NCBI RefSeq assembly: GCF_000975135.1
Contig: NZ_BBRF01000003.1
Coordinates: 124,001 to 188,000 of the forward strand
Reading direction: 5' to 3'
Origin: Demequina aurantiaca
GTDB lineage: Bacteria > Actinomycetota > Actinomycetes > Actinomycetales > Demequinaceae
Length of the DNA: 64,000 nt
Below, piece by piece: positions 35,423 to 44,199 of the stretch (positions are counted from its first letter, which is position 1; every line of letters begins with the position of its first letter). Position numbers and translations under genes: made by a program. The notes beneath the pieces are model-generated. The model made no database searches. It was not told the DNA's origin and was given only the letters and a program-made list of their open reading frames with translations.

Positions 35423-37495
35423 GTGACCATCAACTGGACAGACCAGGATCACCGCGCGGTGGATACACTCCGCGTCCTCGCCGCCGATGCAGTGGAAAAG
35501 GTTGGCAGCGGCCACCCCGGAACTGCGATTTCCCTGGCGCCCGCCGCGTACTTGCTCTTCCAGAACGTCATGAGGCACGACCCGTCGGACTCCAAGTGGA
35601 TCGGCCGCGACCGCTTTGTGCTGTCCTGTGGTCACTCGTCCATCACGCTCTACCTGCAGCTCTTTGCCTCCGGATACGACCTCAACATGGACGACATCAA
35701 GTCGCTGCGCGTCGCTGGTTCGCGCACCCCTGGTCACCCCGAGGTGGGCCACACCGATGGCGTCGAGACCACCACCGGTCCTCTCGGCCAGGGCCTCGCC
35801 ACCGCGGTTGGCATGGCCATGGCAGCCCGTCGTGAGCGCGGGCTCTTCGACCCCGAGGCCCCCGCCGGCGAGTCCCCCTTCGACCACCACATCTTTGTGG
35901 TCGCATCGGACGGCGACATGCAGGAGGGCATCACCTCCGAAGCGTCCTCGCTCGCTGGCACCCAGGAGCTGGGCAACCTGATCGTCATCTGGGACGACAA
36001 CAACATCTCTATCGAGGACAACACCGACATCGCCTTCACCGAGGACGTGGCCTCTCGCTACGCCGCCTACGGCTGGGACACGCATCACGTGAACTGGAAG
36101 GCGACGGGCGAATACAAGGAGGACGTCGGCGCCCTCGCCGATGCAATTGCCGCGGCCAAGGCCGAGACCGGCAAGCCATCCTTCATTCGCCTCAGCACCA
36201 TCATCGGCTGGCCTTCGCCCAACAAGCAGGGCACCGGCGGAATCCACGGCTCCAAGCTGGGCGCGGACGAACTGGCGGGCCTCAAGGAGGTCCTCGGCTT
36301 CGACACCGAGAAGCACTTCGACGTCGAGCCTGAGATCCTCGCTCACATGCGTGAGGTCAAGGACCGCGGCCAGGCAGCCCACTCTGAATGGAACGGTGCC
36401 TTCGCTCGTTGGCAGGCCGAGAACCCCGAGCGCGCGGCACTGCTCGCACGCACCAGCGCCGGCGAGTTCCCCGAGAACTGGACCGACGCCCTTCCGGTGT
36501 TCGAGGCAGGCAAGGGTGTCGCTACCCGCGCAGCGTCGGGCTCCGTCCTCAACGCCCTCGCACCCGTGTTGCCCGAGCTGTGGGGTGGCTCCGCCGACCT
36601 CGCCGGCTCCAACAACACCACCATGAAGGGCGAGCCTTCGTTCCTTCCCGTCGAGCGCTCCACCGAGGCCTTCGCCGGCAACCCCTACGGCCGCACGCTG
36701 CACTTCGGCATCCGAGAGCACGCCATGGGCGCCATTCTCAACGGAATCGTGCAGCACGGCCCCACCCGCGCTTACGGCGGCACGTTCATGCAGTTCTCGG
36801 ACTACATGCGCGGCGCAGTCCGCCTGGGCGCCCTGATGAAGGCCCCCAGCATCTTTGTGTGGACGCACGACAGCATCGGCCTCGGCGAGGACGGCCCCAC
36901 GCACCAGCCCATCGAGCACCTGGCCGCACTGCGTGCGATCCCGGGTCTCGCGGTGGTCCGTCCCGCGGACGCGAACGAGACCTCCTTCGCCTGGCGTGGA
37001 ATCCTCGAGCGCAACGACGGCCCCGCCGGCATCGTGCTCACGCGTCAGGGCGTACCCACGTTCGACCGTGACGGCGAGTTCACCTCGGCAGAGGGCGTCC
37101 TCAAGGGTGGCTACACGCTGCTCGACACGGACGGCGAGCCCGACGTCATCCTGATCGGTACCGGTTCCGAAGTCCAGTACGCCGTTGGCGCACGTGACCT
37201 GCTTGCGGCCGAGGGCATCAAGGCGCGCGTCGTGTCGCTGCCCTGCCTCGAGTGGTTCAACCAGCAGTCGGCTGAGTACCGCGAGTCGGTTATTCCGTCC
37301 GGAGTCAAGGCTCGCGTGTCGGTGGAGGCCGGCGTCGCTCAGGGCTGGCGCGAGCTGGTCGGCGACGCAGGACGCATCGTCTCCCTCGAGCACTACGGTG
37401 CCTCCGCTGACGCCAACTTCCTCTTCGAGGAGTACGGCTTCACGGCTGACAACGTGGCCGCTCACGCCCGCGAGAGCATCGCCGCGGCCAAGTGA
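35423..37495 (+). CDS. tkt: Transketolase
   Basis: Thiamine-diphosphate enzyme of the non-oxidative pentose phosphate pathway. 690 residues. N-terminal DAVEKVGSGHPGTAISLAPAAYLLFQ, the TPP motif starting SDGDMQEG and running to the WDDNNIS segment, and the C-terminal half with FQFSDYMRGAVRLGAL-like pyrimidine domain and GEDGPTHQPIEHLA are all present. The GTG at 35423 is preceded by GGAG with six-base spacing; an in-frame TTG at 35411 lies inside that ribosome site. First gene of the tkt-pgi-zwf-opcA-pgl operon. Confidence 0.97.
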   Translation: MTINWTDQDHRAVDTLRVLAADAVEKVGSGHPGTAISLAPAAYLLFQNVMRHDPSDSKWIGRDRFVLSCGHSSITLYLQLFASGYDLNMDDIKSLRVAGSRTPGHPEVGHTDGVETTTGPLGQGLATAVGMAMAARRERGLFDPEAPAGESPFDHHIFVVASDGDMQEGITSEASSLAGTQELGNLIVIWDDNNISIEDNTDIAFTEDVASRYAAYGWDTHHVNWKATGEYKEDVGALADAIAAAKAETGKPSFIRLSTIIGWPSPNKQGTGGIHGSKLGADELAGLKEVLGFDTEKHFDVEPEILAHMREVKDRGQAAHSEWNGAFARWQAENPERAALLARTSAGEFPENWTDALPVFEAGKGVATRAASGSVLNALAPVLPELWGGSADLAGSNNTTMKGEPSFLPVERSTEAFAGNPYGRTLHFGIREHAMGAILNGIVQHGPTRAYGGTFMQFSDYMRGAVRLGALMKAPSIFVWTHDSIGLGEDGPTHQPIEHLAALRAIPGLAVVRPADANETSFAWRGILERNDGPAGIVLTRQGVPTFDRDGEFTSAEGVLKGGYTLLDTDGEPDVILIGTGSEVQYAVGARDLLAAEGIKARVVSLPCLEWFNQQSAEYRESVIPSGVKARVSVEAGVAQGWRELVGDAGRIVSLEHYGASADANFLFEEYGFTADNVAAHARESIAAAK

Positions 37496-39126
37496 GCGAA
37501 TTCCTCAGCACCTGGGTAGGTGTGGACGACGCGGCCCACGTGGCAGTCACCGTTTCCGGTGATGCCGCGCGGGCCGCGTCGCGCCTGAGTGAGGAACTAG
37601 TGGCGGATCGCGTCGCCTCCAGGATTGCCGCCAAGGACTCCACGCTTTGGGGACCCGACGCGGAGGCAGAGGCTCAGGTTCGCCTGGGGTGGACCGACCT
37701 CCACGTTTCTGCACGCGAGATCCTGCCGCAGCTTGAGGCCCTGGTGGGCAACGCCAGTGACGAGGGCAAGACACACGTCGTGCTCGCGGGCATGGGCGGA
37801 TCGTCATTGGGCCCCGAGGTGATCTGTGCGACGTACGGCGTCCCGCTGATCACGCTGGACTCGACCGACCCCGACCAGGTGCGCGCGGCGCTGGGAGGCG
37901 ACCTCGACGAGACCATCCTGGTGGTGTCCTCCAAGTCCGGCGGAACCGTCGAGACCGACTCGCAGCGGCGGATCTTCGAAGAGGCGTTTGAGGCCGCCGG
38001 CCTCGACCCGCGCCAACACATCGTGATCGTCACGGCCCCCGATTCTCCGCTTCATCAGCAGGCCGTCACTGCCGGCTACCGGGCCATCTTCCTCGCCGAC
38101 CCCAATGTGGGCGGACGGTTCTCGGTGCTCAGCGCCTTCGGCCTCGTGCCATCGGCCCTCGCCGGGGTCCCCGTCGCCGAACTGTTGGACGAGGCGGAAG
38201 CTGTCGCGGTATCGTTCGCTGAGGACGACGCCGCCAACCCGGCACTCGTGCTGGGCGCGGCCATCGCCGGGTCAGACCGCAACACATTGGTCTTTACGGA
38301 TGAGGGATCCACGCTGGTCGGTTTCGCTGACTGGGCCGAGCAACTCATCGCGGAGTCTAGCGGCAAGGACGGCGTCGGCATCCTGCCGGTCGTCGCCGAG
38401 ACTGGTGCACCCGAGGCCCTCGCCGAGGACGTCATCGACGTGCGACTCGTCGCACTTGCGGCCGATGGTGACGCTGAGGGCCACCAGATCGTTACCGGCG
38501 GCACACTGGGCGGACAGTTCCTGCTGTGGGAGTACGCGACCGCGATTGCCGGACGCGTGCTCGGCATCGACCCGTTCAACCAGCCCAACGTAGAGTCGGC
38601 CAAAGCCGCGACTCGCGCGCTGCTGGACGCCCTGCCCGAACCCGAGGCTCCCGCCTTTGTCGACGACGGCATCGAAGTGCGTGGCACTGTCGGGCTCTTG
38701 GACGGGATCACCTCCGTCGAGGGCGCGATTGCCGCGCTCTACGAGCAGCTCGAGCCCCGCGGCTACGTCGCGGTGATGGCCTACCTCAACCGCGAGGGCC
38801 ACCCGGCGCTTCCGTCGGTTCGTCACGCCATCGCGGAGCGCACGGGCAGGCCCACCACCTTTGGGTGGGGTCCGCGGTTCCTGCACTCCACCGGACAGCT
38901 TCACAAGGGCGGCAGCCCCGTGGGCGTCTTCCTGCAGATCACCGGCACGTTCGCCGGTGACCTCGACATTCCCGCGCGTCCGTTCTCGTTCGCGCAACTG
39001 ATCTCAGCCCAGGCGGCAGGTGACGCCACCGTGCTCGCCGAGCACGACCGTCCCGTCCTGCGCCTCAACCTCACCGATGCATCGCACGTGGCTCGTGTGG
39101 CCGCGCTGCTCGAAGGGAAGAACTAA
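37492..39126 (+). CDS. pgi: Glucose-6-phosphate isomerase (Tal-Pgi type PGI domain)
   Basis: Interconverts glucose-6-P and fructose-6-P. 544 residues. SIS-domain motifs AGMGGSSLGPEVI, VVSSKSGGTVET, NVGGRFSVLSAFGLVPSALAG and GWGPRFLHSTGQLHKGG are those of the PGI half of the actinobacterial transaldolase-PGI bifunctional proteins rather than of E. coli PGI. Here the transaldolase half is absent: the GTG start at 37492 overlaps the tkt stop (GTGA), so nothing is missing between. Transaldolase must be elsewhere or lacking. Confidence 0.92.
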   Translation: MSEFLSTWVGVDDAAHVAVTVSGDAARAASRLSEELVADRVASRIAAKDSTLWGPDAEAEAQVRLGWTDLHVSAREILPQLEALVGNASDEGKTHVVLAGMGGSSLGPEVICATYGVPLITLDSTDPDQVRAALGGDLDETILVVSSKSGGTVETDSQRRIFEEAFEAAGLDPRQHIVIVTAPDSPLHQQAVTAGYRAIFLADPNVGGRFSVLSAFGLVPSALAGVPVAELLDEAEAVAVSFAEDDAANPALVLGAAIAGSDRNTLVFTDEGSTLVGFADWAEQLIAESSGKDGVGILPVVAETGAPEALAEDVIDVRLVALAADGDAEGHQIVTGGTLGGQFLLWEYATAIAGRVLGIDPFNQPNVESAKAATRALLDALPEPEAPAFVDDGIEVRGTVGLLDGITSVEGAIAALYEQLEPRGYVAVMAYLNREGHPALPSVRHAIAERTGRPTTFGWGPRFLHSTGQLHKGGSPVGVFLQITGTFAGDLDIPARPFSFAQLISAQAAGDATVLAEHDRPVLRLNLTDASHVARVAALLEGKN

Positions 39127-40644
39127 GTGAATAATCCCCTCCGCGATCCTAGGGATCGCCGACTTCCGCGCATCGCCGGCTCGTGTGGCCTCGTGATGTT
39201 CGGCGTGACTGGCGACCTGGCTCGCAAGAAGCTCATGCCAGCCGTCTACGACCTGGCCAACCGCGGCCTCCTCCCCCCCGCGTTCGCCCTCACCGGCTTT
39301 GCACGACGCGAGTGGGACCGCGAGGACTTCCAGCAGGTGGTCCACGACTCGGTCAAGCAGTACGCCCGTACCCCGTTCCGCGAGGAGACCTGGAAGCAGC
39401 TCTCTGAGGGCATCCGGTTTGTGCAGGGCACGTTCGACGACCCTGAGGCGTTCAACACGCTCCGCGAGACTGTCGAGGACCTCGACCGTGAGCGCGGCAC
39501 CGGGGGCAACCACGCCTTCTATCTGTCGATCCCGCCGTCCGCCTTCCCGCAGGTGGTGCGCCAACTACGCGACTCCGGGCTGTCCGCCCCCAAAGAGGAC
39601 ACGTGGCGCCGCGTGGTCATCGAGAAGCCGTTCGGTCACGACCTCGAGTCCGCGAACGAACTCAACGACGTGGTCTCCGAGGTGTTCCCCCCCGACTCCG
39701 TCTTCCGCATCGACCACTACCTGGGCAAGGAGACGGTACAGAACCTGCTGGCACTGCGCTTCGCCAACCAGCTGTTCGAGCCCATCTGGAACTCTCAGTA
39801 CATCGACCACGTGCAGATCACCATGGCCGAAGACATCGGCATCGGCGGCCGCGCCGGGTACTACGACGGCATTGGTGCCGCACGCGACGTGATCCAGAAC
39901 CACCTTCTCCAACTCATGGCTCTCACCGCCATGGAAGAGCCCGCAACGTTCGAGGCCGCGGACCTTCGCACTGAAAAGGAGAAGGTGCTCCGCGCCGCCA
40001 AGCTGCCCGAGGACCTGGGCGAGAACACCGCACGCGGTCAGTACGCCGCCGGATGGCGCGGCGGCGAGCAGGTGGGTGGATTCCTCGATGAGGACGGCAT
40101 CGCGGAGGATTCGGGCACCGAGACCTACGCCGCGATTCGCGTGGATATCCCCAACCGGCGCTGGGCTGGCACGCCGTTCTACCTGCGAGCCGGCAAGCGC
40201 CTTGGACGGCGTGTCACCGAGATCGCGCTGGTCTTCAAGAAGGCACCGAGCCCCTACTTTCAGCAGGTCGAGGGCTCCGACGTCGGCAACAACGCCCTCG
40301 TGATTCGCGTGCAACCCGATGAGGGCGTGACGCTGCGCTTTGGCTCCAAGGTGCCCGGCGCCGCGATGGAGGTGCGCGACGTCACGATGGACTTCGCGTA
40401 TGGCAACGCGTTCACCGAGAGCTCACCCGAGGCCTACGAGCGCCTCATTCTGGACGTGCTGCTGGGCGACCCGCCGCTGTTCCCCCGCCACGAGGAGGTT
40501 GCCCTGTCCTGGCAGATCCTCGACCCGATTACGTCATTCTGGGCCACCCAGGGGCAGCCGGAGCAGTACCGTTCCGGCACCTGGGGTCCCACCAGCGCCG
40601 ACGCAATGCTCGCGCGCGACGGCCGCGTCTGGAGGCGCCCATGA
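39127..40644 (+). CDS. zwf: Glucose-6-phosphate 1-dehydrogenase
   Basis: First oxidative step of the pentose phosphate pathway, making NADPH. 505 residues: nucleotide-binding VMFGVTGDLARKKLMPAVYDL near the N-terminus, EKPFGHDL, and the active-site RIDHYLGKETVQN. Normal length. GTG at 39127 directly abuts the pgi stop (TAAGTG). Followed by opcA, its activator in Actinobacteria, with an ATGA overlap. Confidence 0.97.
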   Translation: MNNPLRDPRDRRLPRIAGSCGLVMFGVTGDLARKKLMPAVYDLANRGLLPPAFALTGFARREWDREDFQQVVHDSVKQYARTPFREETWKQLSEGIRFVQGTFDDPEAFNTLRETVEDLDRERGTGGNHAFYLSIPPSAFPQVVRQLRDSGLSAPKEDTWRRVVIEKPFGHDLESANELNDVVSEVFPPDSVFRIDHYLGKETVQNLLALRFANQLFEPIWNSQYIDHVQITMAEDIGIGGRAGYYDGIGAARDVIQNHLLQLMALTAMEEPATFEAADLRTEKEKVLRAAKLPEDLGENTARGQYAAGWRGGEQVGGFLDEDGIAEDSGTETYAAIRVDIPNRRWAGTPFYLRAGKRLGRRVTEIALVFKKAPSPYFQQVEGSDVGNNALVIRVQPDEGVTLRFGSKVPGAAMEVRDVTMDFAYGNAFTESSPEAYERLILDVLLGDPPLFPRHEEVALSWQILDPITSFWATQGQPEQYRSGTWGPTSADAMLARDGRVWRRP

Positions 40645-41549
40645 TCATCCCATTGCCACACACCACGACGGGCGAGATCAACCGTCAGATCATCGACTCA
40701 CGCAAGGAAGGCGGAGCGTTTGCGCTCGGTCGCGTCATGACGCTGGTGATCGACGCCACCGGAGCGAACGCGGACTACGCCATCGATACCGCGAATGTCG
40801 CCTCGCGTGAACACCCCTGCCGCATCATCGTGATGGCCCCCCAGGACGGCGACGAGAACCGACTTGATGCCGAGATCCGCGTGGGCGGTGACGCCGGTGC
40901 GTCCGAGGTCATCGTGTTGCGCCCCTCGGGCGAACAGGTCAATCACGCCGACACCTTGGTGACTCCCCTGCTACTTCCCGATGCGCCCATCGTGGCTTGG
41001 TGGCCCGCGGGCGTACCCGCCAATGCCTCGGAGACCGGGATTGGCAAGATGGCCCAACGCCGCATCACGGACACCAAGGGTGAGGACAACCCCGGCGACA
41101 CGCTGTGCACGCTGTCCGCGAATTACCGGCACGGTGACACCGACCTTGCGTGGACCCGCGTCACCCGCTGGCGCGCTCTGCTGGCAGCGGCCCTCGAGCA
41201 AGTGGCCGACCGCGCGGTGTCCAAGGCGCGCATCCATGGCGACACCAACAGCGCCTCCATCCTGCTACTGGGCGCCTGGCTACAGCGCAACCTTGACTGC
41301 GAGATCGAACTCACGTACGACGACAAGGTCGCTGGTATCCAGCACATTGTGCTCGAGACGCCGTCTGGCGAGATTGGCATCTTCCGCCCGGATGGCCACA
41401 ACGCGACACTGACGCAACCCGGACAGCCGGAGCACGTCATCGCGCTTCCCGCCCGGAACCTCGGGGACTGCCTCGCCGAGGAGCTTCGCCGCCTCGACGC
41501 CGATCTGGTCTATGGCGAGGTTCTCGCGTCGTACAAGGAATACCGATGA
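40641..41549 (+). CDS. opcA: Glucose-6-phosphate dehydrogenase assembly/activator protein OpcA
   Basis: 302 residues. Family role: allosteric partner needed for full G6PD activity in Corynebacterium, mycobacteria and cyanobacteria. Recognisable by VMTLVIDATGANADYAIDTANVASREHPCRIIVM and the central LLLPDAPIVAWWPAGVPAN segment, and above all by position between zwf and pgl. No catalytic motif. ATG overlaps the zwf stop and its own stop overlaps pgl, so stoichiometric coupling is likely. Confidence 0.93.
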   Translation: MIIPLPHTTTGEINRQIIDSRKEGGAFALGRVMTLVIDATGANADYAIDTANVASREHPCRIIVMAPQDGDENRLDAEIRVGGDAGASEVIVLRPSGEQVNHADTLVTPLLLPDAPIVAWWPAGVPANASETGIGKMAQRRITDTKGEDNPGDTLCTLSANYRHGDTDLAWTRVTRWRALLAAALEQVADRAVSKARIHGDTNSASILLLGAWLQRNLDCEIELTYDDKVAGIQHIVLETPSGEIGIFRPDGHNATLTQPGQPEHVIALPARNLGDCLAEELRRLDADLVYGEVLASYKEYR

Positions 41550-42262
41550 AGCGCCGCGTCGTCGTCCTTCCTGACGCCGATGCTGTCGCTCAGACCGCCG
41601 CGGCGCGCTTCCTCACTGCCATAGCGGACGCGCTGACCGTCCAGGACCGCGCGCATGTGGTGGTGACTGGCGGCACCGTGGGCATCGCGACCCTGGCCGC
41701 GATTGCCGAGTCGCCGTTGCGGGACAGCATCGACTGGACGTCGGTTCACGTGTGGTGGGGAGACGAACGCTTCGTTGCAGCCGGTGACCCCGACCGCAAC
41801 GAGGGCCAAGCTCAGGGTGCACTGCTGAGCCACGTGCCGCTTCCCGAGGACAACATCCACCGCATGGGAAACTCGGACGAGTTCTCGTCCGCAGAGGCGG
41901 CCGCGGCGGCGTATCACGGTGAGATTGCCGACCACGGCAACCCACAGTGGGACGTGCTCATGCTCGGACTCGGACCCGATGGCCACGTCGCCTCGCTGTT
42001 CCCGCAGCACGCGGGCTTCACGCAGGCGGCAGCAAGCGTTATCGCGGTGCACGACTCCCCCAAGCCCCCGCCCACGCGGGTGAGCCTAGGTTTGAGCGCC
42101 ATCACGCGCGCACGCCAGGTGTGGGTGGTCGCTGCCGGCGAGGGCAAGGCCGAGGCGGTTCGCGACTGCCTCGCAGGCAACACGTCGTATCCCGGCGCAG
42201 TGGTGCACGGCACCGAAGGCACGCTGTGGCTGGTCGACGCGGCCGCTGCAGCCAAGGCCTGA
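41546..42262 (+). CDS. pgl: 6-phosphogluconolactonase
   Basis: Hydrolyses 6-phosphogluconolactone. 238 residues of the NagB/DevB fold: HVVVTGGTVGIATLA (phosphate-binding loop), VHVWWGDERFVAAGDPDRNEGQA and the catalytic-site GLGPDGHVASLFP motif. Last gene of the operon; ATG overlaps the opcA stop. A long stem-loop follows at 42282-42317. Confidence 0.96.
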   Translation: MKRRVVVLPDADAVAQTAAARFLTAIADALTVQDRAHVVVTGGTVGIATLAAIAESPLRDSIDWTSVHVWWGDERFVAAGDPDRNEGQAQGALLSHVPLPEDNIHRMGNSDEFSSAEAAAAAYHGEIADHGNPQWDVLMLGLGPDGHVASLFPQHAGFTQAAASVIAVHDSPKPPPTRVSLGLSAITRARQVWVVAAGEGKAEAVRDCLAGNTSYPGAVVHGTEGTLWLVDAAAAAKA

Positions 42263-42281
42263 CAACAGCCCCGACGCACAC

Positions 42282-42317
42282 GAAGCCGCCGACGACCTTG
42301 TGGTCGTGGGCGGCTTC
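42282..42317. terminator. Bidirectional terminator between pgl and the SelW-like gene
   Basis: Nine-bp outer stem GAAGCCGCC / GGCGGCTTC plus an inner CGACC / GGTCG stem with loop TTGT, between convergent stops at 42262 and 42331. No U-run, as is common for actinobacterial terminators. Confidence 0.6.
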
Positions 42318-42330
42318 TGACGTTGAGGTG

Positions 42331-42555
42331 CTAGAGCCGCGCCTTGATGGTGTCCACAATCTCTTCGATGCGGAACTCGTCAGGCTTGGAGTAGATCACG
42401 TCGCCGTCGGCACGGAACGTGTACACGCCCTTGTTGCCAGGCTTGAGCGTCACTGCGTCGATCTGCTCGCCGAACGTGCTCAGAATGGTCTTTTGCGCAT
42501 CGGACGCCTTGTCCAGGTAGCCGCACGGCACGCAGTATTCAATCTCGATGTTCAT
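42331..42555 (-). CDS. SelT/SelW/SelH (Rdx) family thioredoxin-like protein
   Basis: 74 residues with the family fold: beta strand IEIEYC, the redox motif CVPC at about residues 8-11 where animal SelW has CxxU, a helix, then GVYTFRADGDVIYSKPDEFRIEEIVDTIKARL. It is the cysteine form, so no selenocysteine machinery is implied. Bacterial role is not established; a redox partner function is inferred from the CxxC. ATG at 42555 has GGGAG six bases upstream. A hairpin sits just before that ribosome site. Confidence 0.9.
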   Translation of the reverse strand: MNIEIEYCVPCGYLDKASDAQKTILSTFGEQIDAVTLKPGNKGVYTFRADGDVIYSKPDEFRIEEIVDTIKARL

Positions 42556-42573
42556 GTTGTACTCCCTTCATTG

Positions 42574-42594
42574 GGGCAACCACACCGGTTGCCC
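42574..42594 (-). other. Hairpin upstream of the SelW-like gene
   Basis: Eight-bp stem GGGCAACC / GGTTGCCC with a five-base loop, ending about 12 bases before the GGGAG ribosome site on the minus strand. Could be a 5'-UTR structure affecting expression, or a remnant terminator for rbpA transcripts that read through. Confidence 0.45.
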
Positions 42595-42623
42595 ATTGAT
42601 TCCGGTATGCCAGAAATGACGAA

Positions 42624-42682
42624 GCCGCCCGGCCGGGCCTACCTGCGTCACTGTGGTGACGGACAAGCGGCCCGGGGGCGGC
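42624..42682 (-). terminator. Nested stem-loop terminator after rbpA
   Basis: Outer arms 42624-42639 and 42669-42682 pair as GCCGCCC/GGGCGGC and CCGGGCC/GGCCCGG with a two-base bulge, and the loop contains a second perfect hairpin CGTCAC-TGTG-GTGACG (42646-42661). It lies 38 bp beyond the rbpA stop. No U-run, but the structure is very GC-rich. Confidence 0.65.
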
Positions 42683-42719
42683 ATCGTGCTGGCAAGACTA
42701 GAAAGCGTTGCCGGTGACG

Positions 42720-43082
42720 TTACTCACCGACGGCAACCTGGCCGCGACGAACCTTGAGCGCGTCGAGTGCCTCATCGAGTAGGGCCTCACCCTCGGACTC
42801 GGTGCGACGCTCCTTCACGTACGCGAGATGCGTCTTGTACGGCTCGTTGCGGATGGGCTCCGGCGGGTTATCCGCGTCGAGCCCAGCGGGCAACCCACAC
42901 TTGGGGCAGTCCCACTCCACGGGAATCTCCTGATCCTCACCGATGGCAAAACTCGGTGAGTTCACGTGACCCCGCGCGCAGTAGTACGTCACGGTTTGAC
43001 GAGGGGCGGACTCGCCGCGCTCGTCCTCGCCCATGGGTCCCGCGCCTACGCGAGACCCTCGAATTGCGCTACCACCTGCCAT
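42720..43082 (-). CDS. rbpA: RNA polymerase-binding protein RbpA
   Basis: Actinobacteria-specific transcription activator that binds RNA polymerase and group 1/2 sigma factors and stabilises the open complex. 120 residues: N-terminal GGSAIRGSRVGAGPMGEDERGE (core-binding/basic linker region), then the zinc-like core domain with YYCARGH and WDCPKCG cysteines, and a C-terminal sigma-interaction helix ending about residue 110. ATG at 43082 with GGGGG six bases upstream. Confidence 0.97.
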   Translation of the reverse strand: MAGGSAIRGSRVGAGPMGEDERGESAPRQTVTYYCARGHVNSPSFAIGEDQEIPVEWDCPKCGLPAGLDADNPPEPIRNEPYKTHLAYVKERRTESEGEALLDEALDALKVRRGQVAVGE

Positions 43083-43094
43083 GGTAAGCCCCCT

Positions 43095-43340
43095 TTAAAC
43101 CTGGAAACGGGTGATGAGACCCAGAAGTACGATCACAACGAACCAAGTGATGGCGACGCCCCACGTAATACGCGTGAGGTTACGCTCACCTACAGCCGAG
43201 GACTGCACGCCGGATGCAAGTCCGCCTCCGAACATGTCGGTGATACCGCCACCACGACCCCGGTGTACGAGCACGAGGCCGATGAGCAGCAGGCTGGTGA
43301 CAGCGAGCAACACCCACAGGATGTCATTCAGGATGTCCAC
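43095..43340 (-). CDS. secG: Preprotein translocase subunit SecG
   Basis: 81 residues, two membrane helices (about 4-25 and 58-77) joined by a glycine-rich loop RGRGGGITDMFGGG, the SecG hallmark. Part of the SecYEG channel. Start is GTG at 43340 with AAGGAG upstream. It sits between tpiA and rbpA, the usual place in Actinobacteria (gap-pgk-tpiA-secG). Confidence 0.96.
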   Translation of the reverse strand: MDILNDILWVLLAVTSLLLIGLVLVHRGRGGGITDMFGGGLASGVQSSAVGERNLTRITWGVAITWFVVIVLLGLITRFQV

Positions 43341-43403
43341 AATTCTCCTTGATAGTAATGATCGTGTACCAGGATACGCGACGAAGGTCGCGTAGTGAAT
43401 TCG

Positions 43404-44195
43404 CTACAGGCCGACCTGGTGTGCACGGAAACGGGCAATCTTCGCAAACTCCTCGGGATCGAGGCTTGCACCGCCCACGAGGGCGCCGTCCACATCGGGC
43501 TTGTCCATGATCGAGGCGATGTTCGACGACTTCACCGAACCGCCGTAGAGCACGCGAACGCCATCGGCAAGTTCCGCGCTGTACAGCTCGGTCAGACGGG
43601 CACGAATCGCGCCGCAGACTTCCTGCGCGTCCTCAGGGGTCGCTACCTCACCGGTGCCGATGGCCCAGACAGGCTCGTAGGCGATGACGATCTCCTTGGC
43701 GCGGTCAGCTTCGAGTCCTTCGAGCGCGCCATCGATCTGGGCGAGCGTGAACTCGACCTGCTTGCCTTCCTTGCGGACGTCGAGACCCTCCCCTACGCAC
43801 AGGATCGGCACGATGCCGTTGTCGTAGGCCGCGCCAACCTTGGCGGCGAGGAGCTCGTTCGACTCACGGTGGTGCTCGCGACGCTCCGAGTGGCCCACGG
43901 CCACGTAGTCGCAACCGAGCTTGGCGAGCTGCGAGCCCGCGACCTCGCCGGTGAAAGCACCGGAGACGTTTGCCGAGATGTCCTGGGCGCCGTACTTGAT
44001 GTCAAGCTTGTCGGCGTCGACCAGCGTCTGCACCGAACGCAGCGAGGTGAACGACGGCAGCACGGCTACCTCAACCTCGTTGAAGTCGTGCTTAGCGTCG
44101 CGCAAAAGCCACGCGAGCTTCTGCACGGTGTGTGTCGCCTCGAGGTGGTCGAGGTTGAGCTTCCAGTTGCCTGCAATGAGCGGGGTACGTGCCAT
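43404..44195 (-). CDS. tpiA: Triosephosphate isomerase
   Basis: 263-residue TIM barrel. Catalytic residues in place: K12 in GNWKLN, H102 in GHSERR, E174 in [11 protein letters not shown], and the phosphate-binding YGGSV and GALVGGASL near the C-terminus. Begins four bases after the pgk stop, with GAGG nine bases upstream of the ATG. Confidence 0.97.
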   Translation of the reverse strand: MARTPLIAGNWKLNLDHLEATHTVQKLAWLLRDAKHDFNEVEVAVLPSFTSLRSVQTLVDADKLDIKYGAQDISANVSGAFTGEVAGSQLAKLGCDYVAVGHSERREHHRESNELLAAKVGAAYDNGIVPILCVGEGLDVRKEGKQVEFTLAQIDGALEGLEADRAKEIVIAYEPVWAIGTGEVATPEDAQEVCGAIRARLTELYSAELADGVRVLYGGSVKSSNIASIMDKPDVDGALVGGASLDPEEFAKIARFRAHQVGL

Positions 44196-44199
44196 GGTG

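Noticed and set aside
35258-37465. 735-codon minus-strand open frame opposite tkt
   Set aside because: Mirror frame of transketolase; no family motifs and it overlaps the divergent promoter gap.
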